The notes below the pieces were generated by a model. The model ran no database searches. It was not told the DNA's origin and saw only the letters and a program-made list of their open reading frames with translations. The position numbers and the translations under genes were made by a program. Shown here in pieces: positions 11,379 to 24,217 of a DNA stretch of 64,000 nucleotides (the first letter of the stretch is position 1; every line of letters starts with the position of its first letter). The DNA lies in the NCBI GenBank assembly GCA_050084515.1, contig CM114274.1:9362001-9426000 (forward strand). The letters are read 5' to 3'. This DNA is from Blasia pusilla. Its lineage: Eukaryota > Marchantiophyta > Marchantiopsida > Blasiales.

Positions 11379-14300
11379 TATCCTTTATCAAGATTCATTC
11401 ATAAAAGTTAGTGGAAATGAAAAGCTTATTGACAATCGATGCAAACGAGGTTCAGCATTCCTAGTAGATAGATGGAATCCGAATTATTTAAAAAATAATC
11501 TTTTTAGTAAGGAATTTTTTTTCCTCAAGTAGAAAGATGCATCACATTATTATAATAGAATACGTCAACCAATGATATAAGGATGGATGAACATTGAATG
11601 GGTAATCCAATGATAAAACTAAAGGTGGTAAAGATGTCTCTCTTATTCAAAGTTGAAGAAAATCTTAAGAACTACATGGAAAATACCCTTGTGATATTGT
11701 GATGGTCCATTAAAAAAATGTTGGTGGTTTAAGATAGTGCTTTTGGAAGATATAGTTGTTGAAATCTTTGAAGTAGTGAAAAACATTCATCAAGATATTA
11801 GTAGGAAAAAATCTTACGACTTCAAAAAGTTAAAACTTATGTTGGTAGATTAGAAAAAAATCTCAATAGAGGAGAAAAATAGAAAGTAAATCGATTGAGG
11901 AGAGAATTAATGCGGTTTGCCATAACCGATTGTTGAAGTACTTTCCATTTTTTGTCGCAATACTCATCGTGATGCAATCATTAAAGTTGGAGAATAATAT
12001 TGTTGAATGAATTTCAACTAAAGGTTGTATTGGTGGTGTATAGTTCATCACGATGGTAATCATTACGGAATATTATTCATTGGTGAGGGGATGAGATAGG
12101 ATGGTAATGTGTGAAAGGACCAACCAATAGAGAACAAGAGATATTTAGAAATGATGTATGAGAAAATTGGGAAAAGATTAGGAAGGACATAAAGCATGGT
12201 TCTTAAAATGAAGAGGACTGTGAGATCAAGTATTACAAGGGATAGATATATACAAGAGGAAAAGAAAAACTAAGGATGGTCATGTTGGTTTGGAAAATCC
12301 ATGGATGGAGGAAGCATGTAATGGCCATGGGAAAACAAGGGATAGGATTGAGATATCAAGAATAACAAGATTCGACATTAATAAATAACGGATGTGATAG
12401 TTTTCAATATCGTTACGTGAAGAAATATAAAAGAGGAAATTTTCATTCTTCATACTCTTCTGATTGTACTGAGCTTATAAATATATTTTGACTTACTTTG
12501 ACTTAGACCATCAATAGGTCTTAAGGTGAAACATTCTAAAAGGTCGATGATGACTATATTTTCTCATGCCTAATCATGTCATGATTATTATATTTGATCG
12601 AGTATAAAAAACTTGATTCTTTTATGGTTGAAAATTATCTATATCTAATATACATAAATTTGTACATATTGTGTCTTTATTTATTCCTTCCATTTTTTGA
12701 GTATTTACTCATTTTCATTAGATTAATTAATAAAGATCTTAGTCATATCTTGCTAAAAACTTTTTGGATATGCTATCTAATAGATTATAATGTATTTACA
12801 TGGCTCGATATATTATTATACTATAAATACACTACATTAGATGTACATTTTAGATATGACTTGGTGATACATATCTCAACCTTTTAAATCACTTTACATA
12901 ATTCTGTGATGATAAAATATGATAATCACTTAAGAGTTACTAAAATATTACAAATGATTGGTAAATAAATCAAGCCCGTGGGGCCCGAAGGATCAAGCGG
13001 CTAAAAAATAGTTAGAGATGGGCTTAAGGGAGAAAGAGAATAAGGAAAAGCTTCTATGTTCTTAAATGAATAAATGAATGTCCTTGTTGGAATTAATATA
13101 AAGAATTCTCTCCACTTGTGCCCATCAGTGTTGGATTCTCAACATCCACTTCTCTGAGCACCATTAATCTGATCGGACCTCTTGTATGAGGAGAAGTCTA
13201 GATTGACGATTTCGACTTAGACGTCGAAGGAGTCATAGTAATATGACGTAGGTGATTTATGGAGTAATGTTACTAGGATTAACCTTACTATGGATTGTAA
13301 CTTATATTCACAAATTATTTGAACCTATATAAATCAATTTTTTATTTGTCACTGTAAATGTCAATGTGCTAAACTCTATGAGTCTAGATGTTGACATAGT
13401 CATTAATTCCATAATTAATGTAATTAGGCTTTGTCGTGCTATATTAAATGCTTGCGTATCTTTGGCCATATATTCATTTTTATTGTAGTATTAGTCATAT
13501 ATAAGTTATTTGATCATCAAAAAATCAAGTCATTTTCCATATTGGTAAACATAGTTATTACTTCCAATAGACTTGGTTTATATGACTTTATGGATAATCA
13601 ATCATTATAAAAACCTAGTTAGCACCCATGAGGAACTGTGCCATGCACGGTCATGCACTTTAATGTAAATATACATTTATAGTATATATGCGCCCAGGTT
13701 CGAAAAAGAAATAGATGCCATGTGTTATGAATTCCTAAACTATAAAAGACATATGTTTAATTGTTAAGATGCCACCATTTTAGAAACGCTCCTCAAATAA
13801 TAGCATAGATTTATTTGGTAAATAACTTAACCTAATCATATCTTATAACCCTAGAACTATAAGTGTCATGCCCTACATCTCCAAGTATATCATACATATA
13901 CTCTCCATTCTACCACAAACGATGTAACAAAGATGAAAATTTATTTCATTTAAATTTCTCATTGAGAAGAAGGATTGTGAATATCTAAATATAGGATTGA
14001 ATCAACGAGATAATTTTGCAAATATTTTCTTCTTCTTCTTGGAAATTGCAATAAAAAGTAAGTTTCGTCGGAAAATAGTGAAAATTATGGCATGACGAAA
14101 AGAAACTCATGTGAATTTAGAAATGTACTAAAGCTCACCTTCTTAGGAACATAGTTGCACAAAAATAGACAAGTCTGTCCTTAAGGCGGACATGAACGGA
14201 AAAGTGTGGATATATGCATGGACATGGATTGCAAGAGGTGGGACCCACACTCATAGCTCGTGGTGGAATGTAAGGCAAGGGAAGGGCGGATGAGGCAATA

Positions 14301-16963
14301 AGGGGAGAGGGAGTGGAGGTGGGAAAAGGAATAAATGGGAAAGTGTGGAACATGAAGGCAAGTGGAGGGAATGAGAAAGAAGCGGGAGATGGAACCCACA
14401 TGGATAAGTACTTCCAAAGGACATAAGTATATCCACGAATATGGAAATATACGCAAACACGTATTTTTCCACATGCAAGCTTGCTTAGAAAGCCAATCTT
14501 TTTTGGAAGAAGGACAATATTTTGGAGATTTAAAAATGACGTAACAATTTTTTTCCATTGGATAGAAAAAACATGCTAGTTCTCTTTCCTTAAAAAGGAA
14601 AGAGAATTCTTTTAAGAATTCTCATATTTTCTAAACTTGAGATATAGTTGCATTACTTAAATCAAAGGAAACAAATTGGGGATTATTTCTCATAAAAATC
14701 CATCTCTTTTAATTAAAATAAGTCAAAACATAATCCACTAAGAAATTAATAAAGCAAGGATAAGGTTAACCATCTATAATCATTGAGATTGTTATCCACA
14801 TGTTTATAATTTGATGATTTCTTTATTTTTATTTTTTATAAGCCTTTGTTTCTAATTGATGATCCAAGTAGCTTAAGAAATTACTATATAACTCATAGAT
14901 CATAAAATGGAGAATAAGGATACTCAATATAATATCTTAATTTAGTCCTTATAACAAATAGCATGCCAACGCAGTACAATAGAATTCCAGTGGTCTCACA
15001 CTAGGATGGAAACACATCAGAGTCTCATGATTGGAACATGAGTTGTAGAAGTGAGACATGAGCCTTTATGAGCATCTCGAAATCATCTAGTCGGGATATA
15101 GGAGAGCATAATCAATCCCTTGTTCGAACAAAGAATTCAAGTCCCACAAAAGTTGGACTCGATGAAACTAGAAGCTATCTTGAAACTTAACTTAGGGTTT
15201 TTGGGATTCTCCACCTTTGAGCTTATAACAAATAGACCAAATACGCATTTGGGAAGAATAAGATGACGTTAGAAAGATTTTGAGAAGTTGGTTCTTATGC
15301 TCTGAAGATCCAAACAGACACAAAAGTAAAAGTCTTAAAATGGGCCCAACTTTGTTAGAATGATAGTTTTGATTAAGGACCACAAGGAGTGTCTCAAGAG
15401 GAATTCCTTGGATAAAGAAAGGGGTTGTATTTCTCTAAAGCTATATATAGGGGAGATGGCCTCCAAGGGAATTTGGATTTCAAACCCTATCTTGGGAACC
15501 ATAGGGGAAAACCAAGCGCACATAACAGATTAAGAGATTGGCATATGGGGAGGGAGGGAGTGAATTTATGAATCCCTTTTCATTATCTAGATCTTGAGAG
15601 TGATTTTCTAACTCACTTTTCTAAGGCGCGTTATTAGACTATTCACTTTTCTATCTTAAGAAGTAGAAAATGATCAAGAGGAGTAAACTCTTTGTTGCAA
15701 GATTTTTTGTGGACTTAAACTTGATGCATGGGAGGATATGTCTATTTTAATTACTAAAATCCAAGCCAACAATGGAAAACTTGATGGGGGTGCGAAAGGA
15801 TAGTCTACAATAATGTACGTTCATGTTTATATCATGGAGGGACTTGTCTACTTATATGCCAGTATTCTTATTCGATGAGGAGACTTAGCCCTCCTCTTAC
15901 TCTGAAGGAATGCGATCTACTAAGGAGCTTAATAATATGAGGGGCAACACAATTGACTCGTTTTGTCTCAATATACAAGGAAAACAGATTACTCAATACA
16001 AATTTCTAAAAAATTAGAGAATCTATCAACCATGTTCTTTGTGGAGAAAAAATATTGTTCAATTGATCATTTAAGAGGTACAGTGGATAAAAAAATCTAG
16101 TTCATTTCATGTAGGGAGAAAATTGATTGGTTGTGTATTTTGTCATGTAGTCAAGTCCAATGACATGTAAGTTTTTTTAGAGTAGGAGGTGTTGTTGGTT
16201 ATCTCAATCTACATATTGAAATAATCATCAACTGACCAGTTTCACTCCCTCTTAAGATTGTAAGTGATCAGATATCACATTGAGATACCAATATCACGAG
16301 GTCTTGAAGAATGATTGATTTGTCGTATACACTTAAAAGAGAAGATAGTACATTGAGTGATATGATCCATCAAAATTATACATCCGTGCATCAGCTAGTA
16401 TATTGATATTTTTTAAGAATACTTTAAAAACTAAGGTCATTCCTTTTAATTATTTAAATATTGATAACTTTTTGTCGATATAAAATTATAATGAAGGGGG
16501 GAAGTCATGTTTTTTATTTTGAAAATTAAACGTATTATTTCTCACAGATTAAAATTTTCTTTATGTTAGAAAAAGCGCCAAAAATAATATTCTCTGAGTT
16601 GAAGAGGGGAAGTAAAAATTAATTTTATTAGTGATTATCGCCCCCCAAGTTAGCTTAAAAAAAGGGGAAATGAATTTATTTAAATGAAAGAGATATCTTT
16701 AGTTAAAGATATCTCTTGAGGTTATAAATTTTACATGCAAGTGAAGTTTATAAATATGCCATGAAATAATCATTTAAAAATTTGCAACATGGTGATGAAA
16801 TACATTTTTATTTTTATTTTAGGGGAAAAAAAAGAAATTTAATGTCGCTAGAAAGAATTTATTGCGTGATTAGAAAATATGCCAAAAATCACCCAAATTA
16901 GAGGAAGAGAATTAGAAGCACAATGATCTAGGCTCCGTATGCTTTTAACCCCTCTTGGTATAC
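11379..16963. other. Long AT-rich spacer without recognisable genes
   Basis: No domain is recognised on either strand. The only clustered frames (14135-14558, minus) come from a purine-rich plus-strand patch and read as Pro/Ser/Leu low-complexity sequence, so I do not call a gene. A region near 13612-13660 has a CTAG beside an imperfect GTGCATGGCAC palindrome and may be another Helitron 3' end on the minus strand, without an identifiable partner end. Confidence 0.5.
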
Positions 16964-17443
16964 ATGAACATTTTGTATCCTTTCTGGATAAGTGGTACAA
17001 CGAATAACATCCTTTACTACAAATTTAGTTTCACAGCCTTTAAGAATCTCCAAAATCCAAAAAAAGATATTCTAGTGAAAAGTAATACTTTAAAATTCTT
17101 GACATAACTCACAAATACTTTAGACGTGTTGTTCAATCCAACTTGAGACACATGGATTGATGATATGCTAATGGCCTTTTGAGGCTATAATCAGACACTG
17201 CTTAAATTAACTCTGATACAAAGAAAGGGGGAGTTCTATTAACCAACTTTGAAAAGAGTATGAGCATTTCTTTTAAAAAAATTTAGTAACCTTGGAAAGA
17301 AAAAGATTGGATCATTTTTAGAAAAAAGAAATTATTCTTTCACAAAACGTTTTTATATCATTCTTAAAGGCCGTGAAACTAAATTTGTAGTAAAGGATGT
17401 TATTCGTTGTACCACTTATCCAGAAAGGATACAAAATGTTCAT
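16964..17443. repeat. 480-bp structure with 84-bp inverted arms
   Basis: The left arm 16964-17047 and right arm 17360-17443 are reverse complements with one mismatch in 84 bases, separated by about 310 bp of unrelated AT-rich sequence. The near-identity implies recent formation or maintenance. A transcript through it would form a long, nearly perfect hairpin. It could be a foldback element, an inverted duplication, or a small-RNA-producing locus. No coding frame is present and no target duplication was seen. Confidence 0.85.
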
Positions 17444-17481
17444 ACAAAATCCAGAAAGGATACAAAATGTTCATACAAAAT
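17420..17481. repeat. 31-bp tandem duplication
   Basis: Two perfect adjacent copies of a 31-bp unit (17420-17450 and 17451-17481) overlap the end of the right inverted arm. Only the right side was duplicated, so the duplication came after the inverted pair. Confidence 0.9.
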
Positions 17482-19234
17482 CCCTTTATCTTGCGGGATG
17501 CTCTTCCAATATGCGTATTGGAGGGATAAATAAGGACCTCAAACTCCATCACAACTTCCTTATAATACCTATGTGAAAAAAAATCCTCTCCTTTGTTGCA
17601 ATGATTTTTTATTTTATGATATAAAATAAACTAGATTATCCCTTATTCATATTTTTATCCCATGATAAATTAAGCTAGTTTTTTTTTGTATTTACGGCCC
17701 TTACTATTGGCAAATAACGTGGGTGCTAAGATCTGGTGAGGGCACGTCGCTCGCTAGCGTAGAGGCAGGAGAGCACGCCCATGTGGAAAACTCATATATA
17801 TGTCGATTACTGCACCATTGGATCGAGATGAGATTGTAGAGCGGCATTGAGATTCTAGTGCATTTGTCTCTCCAACATTCAAAACATCGCGATTGCGTAT
17901 CTATGAGTATTTCTTCATTCATTCATTGATTCATTCAATGTGAGGTTACGTGAAGTGATGGGCTTAGTGTCGCAGGGCACGTTGCGAAGTGTGTGGGGAT
18001 GGCTCTACATTCCCAATCGGGTTGTGTTTCAAAAAAATTCCATTCTTGTCGCGACTACCATCACATGTTAGCCGCCACCTCCGTCTGCATGACAACCGAA
18101 TGTGAAATTTTGCGAAACTAACGTGATCTTCAAATTTTCCACTTCTTCTCAACCAATCGCGATGCTTATACACGGATGTGCTCTGTCGTTTTCAGCAACA
18201 ACTCCGGTTTAATTCATTGATTGATTAAATCGTTCATTCATGGTTCATGGAATCATGAAATTAGGGCGCCTTTGTTTACGTAGTGGCACCTTGCATATTT
18301 CAGCACATAACAGTCACGTGTCTACACGTGTTATGTACATATTTTTCTACTTTCACTAGGTCATACTTGAGTAGTCTTTATTGTCACACACATTCTTGCT
18401 CTCGTTGTTCTCCAAAGATGTTAGCTGGTAATCACAACATAGGTATATACGTGTATGTACACGCTAGTGGTAACGATGCATATCTATTCTCTCAACCGGC
18501 TACGACACATGATTTTTGTAGAGTATACTTGATCACTACTTCCCTCGTTCACAGGATAATGTCGCAAATTGAATGCAATCGAGCCTTTCTTTTACTTCTA
18601 TATTCAACCTCTTCAGATTACTTCCTTTGCTATCTCTATTTCTACACCATAACAACTGTTTGCTATCGTTCTCCGTTTCTACTTTAAAGATTCACAAGTG
18701 TATTTCATTGCATCTTGAATATCTCCCTTAAATCCAAGATTTATGAACACTGTAACCACTATGACATTCTCCATCCCGCACAAACACACAAGGGGAATCA
18801 GCCTACACAGCCGCCAAAGACTACAAATATGCTGGGCAACTGCAAAAATCAAACAAACCAACAATAGAAGGTAACAACAATATCCTAGTGCAACTGTATG
18901 GCCAACAATGTCTGCACTGCTGAACAAATGGAATACTTTGTGTTCATCTCTCATAAAACAAATGAAATGCTATGGTTATTGTGGGACAATTTCATACAAC
19001 AATGGTAGCCTGAAAATGACTATAGTCACTATTGAAAGCTATCCTCCATATGCTTTATGCAATGGCTATATGCTTGAATAAATTATACCCACCCCTGAAA
19101 AATTTTACGCTTGCCACTCATGTATAAAGGATGGAGGTAACACCATGTATAACGTATACATGACCCCATTGTATATGAGAGAATTACTTATCGTCAGTAC
19201 GCTTCACCTCCAACTACTCTCTTTCGTCGATTGA
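17482..19234. other. Unresolved region upstream of the Helitron Rep frame
   Basis: Moderate GC with several frames of 60-134 codons on both strands (for example 18283-18687, plus), none with a recognisable domain. Since the Helitron Rep frame begins just downstream, part of this could be the Helitron's own leader. I could not find a 5' TC terminus to prove it. Confidence 0.35.
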
Positions 19235-21235
19235 AGGCTAGGAATTGAATCCAGATACAATGGATTCCATAGAGAATTTTTCGAAGTCACATCTCTAATT
19301 GATTGCCCACTGGTTGGCTGGGGTGAGTATCCAACTTCTCCTAGTACCGCTGAATACCTATATAGAAAAGTAAGGCAAGTTCTACTGGGAAACCTGCACA
19401 TCAACGACCTTTACTTGGAATACATGCCACTAATTGAGCTGCCCCACCCTACATGTGGACTAGTAATTCTTCCTTCTTCCTCAATTGAAAAGATCCTTCA
19501 GGCTTCACAAGAAAAAGGACAACTTACATATAATATATCAAGCGACCCCTATGATACGGAGCTTAATGTACTACAAGATGTTCGTTACTCCTTACCCGTT
19601 AAGAAGCGGAAATGGTATGATATTTTCCATAGTGGAAGTGTATTTTTGCGCAACTCAGCACACTCTAGAGAGTAATTCCTCTATGATAGGAATGGTGTAT
19701 CTCCTAATGAAAGACTAACAATAGAGACATGGATATTCCCTTTCTTATTTTCCTACCTAAGGGGGTATTTTTGTGGACAATCATCCTTAATTGACTACAT
19801 ACGCAGTTGTATAGGCCAACTATTTAGTATTTTCACTTTATATAAACCATATCTCCTTATCATGCACCAATTGCGGAAATCTATAACCTTTGCTTCCTCA
19901 ACCAGGACATGCATACTCACTCGTGAGCTCGATGTGCTTCGTAGATCCCATCCTCACCTATCAGACCAACAACTATACTCCCGGTTATCCAAGTATAGTT
20001 TCAGATCTCAATTGCACGGTAGTCCATCTTGGCATCGCCGCCAGCTCAAAGATCTCAAAGCAATGGTTGCAAAATGGGGTATGCTTGATTTCTTCTTGAC
20101 TCTCACATTAGATGAGGTTTTTAGCACGAGGTGGCCTAAGGTAGGTGACATTGAAAATGTTATTCGTAAGTTCAATGCCGAATTTTCTTGGAAAGATGCA
20201 CATGTTGAGTGTGCTCTCTTATTTCATACTAGACTTAAATTATTTCTACAAAATCATTTACTTGCTAGTTCTCAGACTTTTGGCGGAGTTCCAAACTAGC
20301 TCATATAGTATGAGTTGCACGGCAGGGAAAGCCTGCACTCACACATCATCCTTTGGGAAAACAAAGACGATGTTGCTAAAGTTTCATGCGAAATATGTTG
20401 TTATATTCCACGTTCGCCAAGCCAGACCAATAGAAATACTGAACACAAACTTTTGCAACAGCTTCACACATATATTACCAAAAAATAGATTCATACATGT
20501 AAGCAAGGGGTCTGTGTTGTAAAGGCCATAGATGCACATGCACATTATTATTGTATGGGATTCCGTGCTTCACCAAATTTCCACTTAGAACCCATAATTG
20601 ACCCTACAACAATGAAGTGGTCTTACTTCAGACTAGGTCAAGAAAATCGGAATATTATACCTTATCATCCAGCCGTTCTTCTCCTGTGGGGCATCCACAT
20701 GAATCTTCAGAGAGTCACCAACGTTCAATGGTCATTCTACTTCCTTAAGTATGCCCTCAAGTGTGAACCTCAAGGGGCACTAAATATCACTACAAAATGT
20801 GCCAAGTGCCTAGGCCTAGATGAATTATATGAAATTCGCCTTTAAATGATTTTGGGTCTGCTTTTGAATAGATCGATCTCGTCCATTGATGTTGCATTAA
20901 CTGCACTCAAGATTCCGATAACTCAGAAGTCGCAATCTGTCCATTTTATTGATTCTAGTCCAGCCCATTGCCAAACGGCCTTGTATAAAAATGCAACAAC
21001 CCTATGTATTCATCATGTCGTAGTATACTACCACAGTTTTGATAGCCTATTTGATCTAAGCTTCTTTCGGTTATGGTCACAGTATGAGGTGATCAAAACA
21101 AAGACAAGAAGAAATAAGAACCTCATTGGTCCCGACTGTGTAGGAAACTTTGTGTATAAAACAGATCAACTTGTGCGATTTACAGAGTGCCATCCGCTAC
21201 ACCTTCTAGCTTCTAGCTGCAGCAGACGTGGTTGA
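19235..21235 (+). pseudogene. Helitron Rep (HUH endonuclease) half, with stops
   Basis: One frame stays in register for about 2 kb and is broken only by stops (19673, 20297, 20303, about 20486, 20843), so it is a decayed single protein. Near 19.86-20.27 kb it matches the Helitron-like N-terminal domain (LRKSITFASSTRTCILTREL; MVAKWGMLDFFLTLTLDEVF). At about 20305-20350 comes YELHGRESLHSHIILW, with the His-x-His pair expected of the HUH nickase. At about 20640-20770 come NIIPYHPAVLLLWGIHMNL and YFLKYALKCEP, corresponding to the family's tyrosine motif YxxxKYxxK. The role in life is nicking and rejoining single strands for rolling-circle transposition. The helicase half of the same gene now lies beyond 33.7 kb, displaced by repeat S and gypsy E1. 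Confidence 0.85.
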
Positions 21236-21887
21236 TGCAAGTCAAACTCTATAAGAATCTCTCCTTTTTCAATACAGAATTATTATGTAAACATTCCATT
21301 CTTTCACGATAGGAATCACGAATGGTAGTGCCGAGGCGATCACTTCTTCATAACATGGAACCCCAAAATTCCTAACTATGAAATCGTTGTAAACTACTTT
21401 ACGTTTGTACACAAGGAAAATATCACAACTAGTGTTAAATCCTACTTGAGCAGGCATATTGACATCCATGGATAGCTATATAAGGACATACAAAGTGCAA
21501 TCCCATGTCCTTCCGTACGTGACTATAGGAAGAATCACCGGAGTTGGAGATTGCATGACTTGGTTCATGAACGTGTCCCCAAATTGATAAACTAGATAGC
21601 GAGTAAACGAGTGCATATCTACAAAGAGAATCTTGATATGGTACGGGTTAAAGAAAGGAAAATCGAGCACAACTCGTGCTCCATCCCTATCCATACTTGA
21701 CAAACATCCTCGACTCTCTTCTAGAATGGGATTTGGCGGAGTTGCTCTCCCAAGAGGGGTAATCCACTCTCATTGGGAAAATAAAAAGCCAAACCATCAT
21801 TTATTTCTAGTATGACTAAACTCATCTGAGGTGACAAGTCTCTCATCTTAGACATACCATACTCTAGAAAACTCTCTAAGAATAGAC
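21203..21887 (-). repeat. Repeat S, copy A, first part
   Basis: This is the reverse complement of about 60.73-61.40 kb, with scattered substitutions and small indels. On the minus strand it holds two in-frame segments (21703-21476 and 21469-21269) separated by a stop that copy B also has, so the frame had decayed before the copies parted. Copy A sits inside the Helitron gene and is cut by gypsy E1 after base 21887. The segment is not recognised as any known protein. Confidence 0.85.
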
Positions 21888-22399
21888 TGTCACGTCTTTT
21901 AGGATAGATCGGTGAGATCTAATAGAGCGCCTTCATTAGTAGTGGAGGACACGCTCAATAGGTCGCGGATGACCTGTTGAGGCCCCAGGAAACCTGAGAG
22001 AGCAGGTTTCCCCTTCGTTTCGGCTCATTTGGAGTCATATTGAGAAACTTATTATTTTAGGTAAGTACCATTTTGAGTATATGATCGACTTTATATTTTT
22101 GGTAAGTGGCCCTTGACCTCCTAGATCAGGTCAAGAGCCAAGGAGGTGACTTGGGAGAATAGGTTACCATGGAGAGAGCTTGGGAGAGGGGAGGGGTATA
22201 CCTCAAGGAGAGAGAGCTTGAGAGCTCATTCTCTCTTTGTTGAACCTCTTGGCATGAGACGGCGGAGCTATGGTACCTTGCCTTGTGAGTGTAACCCAAG
22301 CCTCTCATTAGGAGAGTGGGTTTGGTTTGACATGAGAGAGAGTGCACACCTTTGAGAGCTATGGTGTGAGATGGTAGAGAGAGATTGGAGCTTACTTTA
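21888..22399 (+). repeat. E1 left terminal segment X (512 bp)
   Basis: It starts TGTCACG at the element boundary and matches 32493-33004 almost perfectly. After 22399 the two copies diverge abruptly: here it runs into the leader, there into segment T1. It would ordinarily be called the 5' LTR, but it lacks the T1 end found at the right. Short frames in it are not genes. It contains runs of GAGAGAG and inverted stretches around the phrase 'cctagatcaggtcaag'. Confidence 0.8.
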
Positions 22400-24217
22400 C
22401 AAAGAGAGAATGAGAGAGTGAGAGAGCTTCATGGGGGAGCTCGCTGGTCACTCGCTGTTTTTGGAGGTTGGAGACCGTGTTCCCCATTCAGCGGCTCATG
22501 GGAGTGCTCTGCTCACCGGAGCAAGGGTTGCTTTCATTATTCTTTGCATTTGCCGATTTTTCGTGTGGAAGAGTGGCGCGCGGAAGCGCTGCCCAATTTC
22601 TGATAGGGATTGAGTATGGGGGTGAGTTGCCCCATGCTGGTGCTCTCGGGAGCACCATGTAGCTTGCTGATTTGTATTTTTACAGATGTTACATTTTCGT
22701 TGGGAGAAATCAGCGCGGGAGCGCTGCCGACTTTTGTGTAGGAGAAAGAGACATTGGGCTTTACGACAGTCCCCGTCAGTTTTTACTGAAATGTCCGATT
22801 CTAAATATTTTTTAATGTTGGCATAGATCGTGAAGCTGTGCACGTTGTGCAACAAATAGTGCATAATTTGGAGTTGCGAGCAAAAAGTTATGGTCAATCT
22901 TGTAAATCTGCCATTGCTAGGCAATTTTTAGGGTTAAATTGTGCAAACCCTAAATCAGCCGCCACACCGGCGGCGGCCGTCGCCATCATAGTCACCATCA
23001 ACGGTCAACCGTCACCATCGATGGTCAACCGTCACTGTCAACGGTCCACCGTCCATTGTCCACCCTTTGGGTGCCATTGCCGCCATTACAGAGTGGAGAG
23101 TCTTCCACGACGTTCGTTGATTCCTTGACTTGCGTCGCCACCACGTACTTTGTTTTGGCCGCCACTGTCATCGCAGTTTCTTCATCAACCAGTGATGGCC
23201 GATGACCTTCGGTTATGGTGTTTGAGTTTTGATTTCATGCTGCTATGTTGTGATTGGTAGCCGCTCGACGACGATCGAGTATCGTGCCGTGACGCCCGTA
23301 GCCGCAACGCGCCGCCGATTGCCGCGCCGTGCTGCTCGTGGCCGCACCGCACCGTCTCGATCGCGGAGCCGCACCGTCATTGTGGAGCAGAGTGTGGGAT
23401 TATTATTGATTGAGGATGGTATGCCGCCGAGTGCCGCATCCCACCATCGAGGGCCGTGCCGTTCGTAGCCGTTTCGTGCCGCCTGCAACGCCGCACCGTT
23501 CCGCTGGGACCGCACTGTCTATCGAGGAGTTTTGAGCAGCATCAGTATGGGAGGAGTATGACTTGCTGATTGGAGGAGTTGTCTCCACGATCGAGTTGGG
23601 GTCGAGATTTGCGATTCTTTGAGAGCGACGCGTCGACATGTGTTCAGGTTACCCATTCTGGTCCTTTACCCTGCACGGGTGAGGGATTCTGAGATTTATT
23701 TGGGGATATTGGGTGTGTGGATGCTGAGAGCATCATTTATGTATGTGGTGTAGGGGACATAGACCTGTGTGGGATGTCCGGAGTTGAGGGTAGGTTGTCG
23801 ATGAGATGATAGCATGGTCGATTTGCCGCACCACGCCGTGTGTTGCCGCACGTTACACGTCTCTAGGAGAGAGAGTGTAGATCGAGTGCCGCATGTTTGG
23901 GATGAGTGATTGAGGGATTCCTCACGAGGTTCAGAGTGATCAGGTGAGAGGGGCACGAGGGTCATCACGAGTCCGTTCGGGACTTTGAGAGGCCGGTGGT
24001 GAACCCGAGAGTAGCTCTAGAGGTTTACGCGGAGTGGCGCGAGGTTCCGAGGGTCTCCACGTGAGGGACCACCTCGACCTCCTTCTGTGTCATTGTCAGA
24101 CGAGGGGGAGGGTGTAGAGGAGTTTGTGAGCACATCGCCACTCGTTGTGAGTGGTCCTACCAGTTGGGCGTACGAGATGGACGACCGGGGTAGAGGACCG
24201 CGTAGGTTTTCAGTGCG
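22400..24217 (+). other. E1 leader, GC-rich with short tandem repeats
   Basis: Untranslated-looking sequence between X and gag. About 22985-23065 holds imperfect tandem units of about 20 bp built on 'accgtca' and 'ggtcaac'. About 23265-23520 is strongly GC-rich with repeated GCCGC and GCCGTGCCG words. I looked for a primer-binding site matching initiator Met-tRNA and did not find a convincing one. Frames across the GC-rich part are compositional artefacts. Confidence 0.6.

Noticed and set aside
14135-14558. Three overlapping minus-strand frames of 75-125 codons
   Set aside because: They arise opposite a purine-rich tract and read as low-complexity Pro/Ser/Leu sequence in all three frames.
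18283-18687. 134-codon plus-strand frame
   Set aside because: Cys/Ser/Tyr-rich sequence with no recognised family and no support from context; could be Helitron leader.
23229-23639. Arg/Ala-rich frames on both strands in the E1 leader
   Set aside because: Compositional effect of GCCGC repeats inside a retrotransposon leader.
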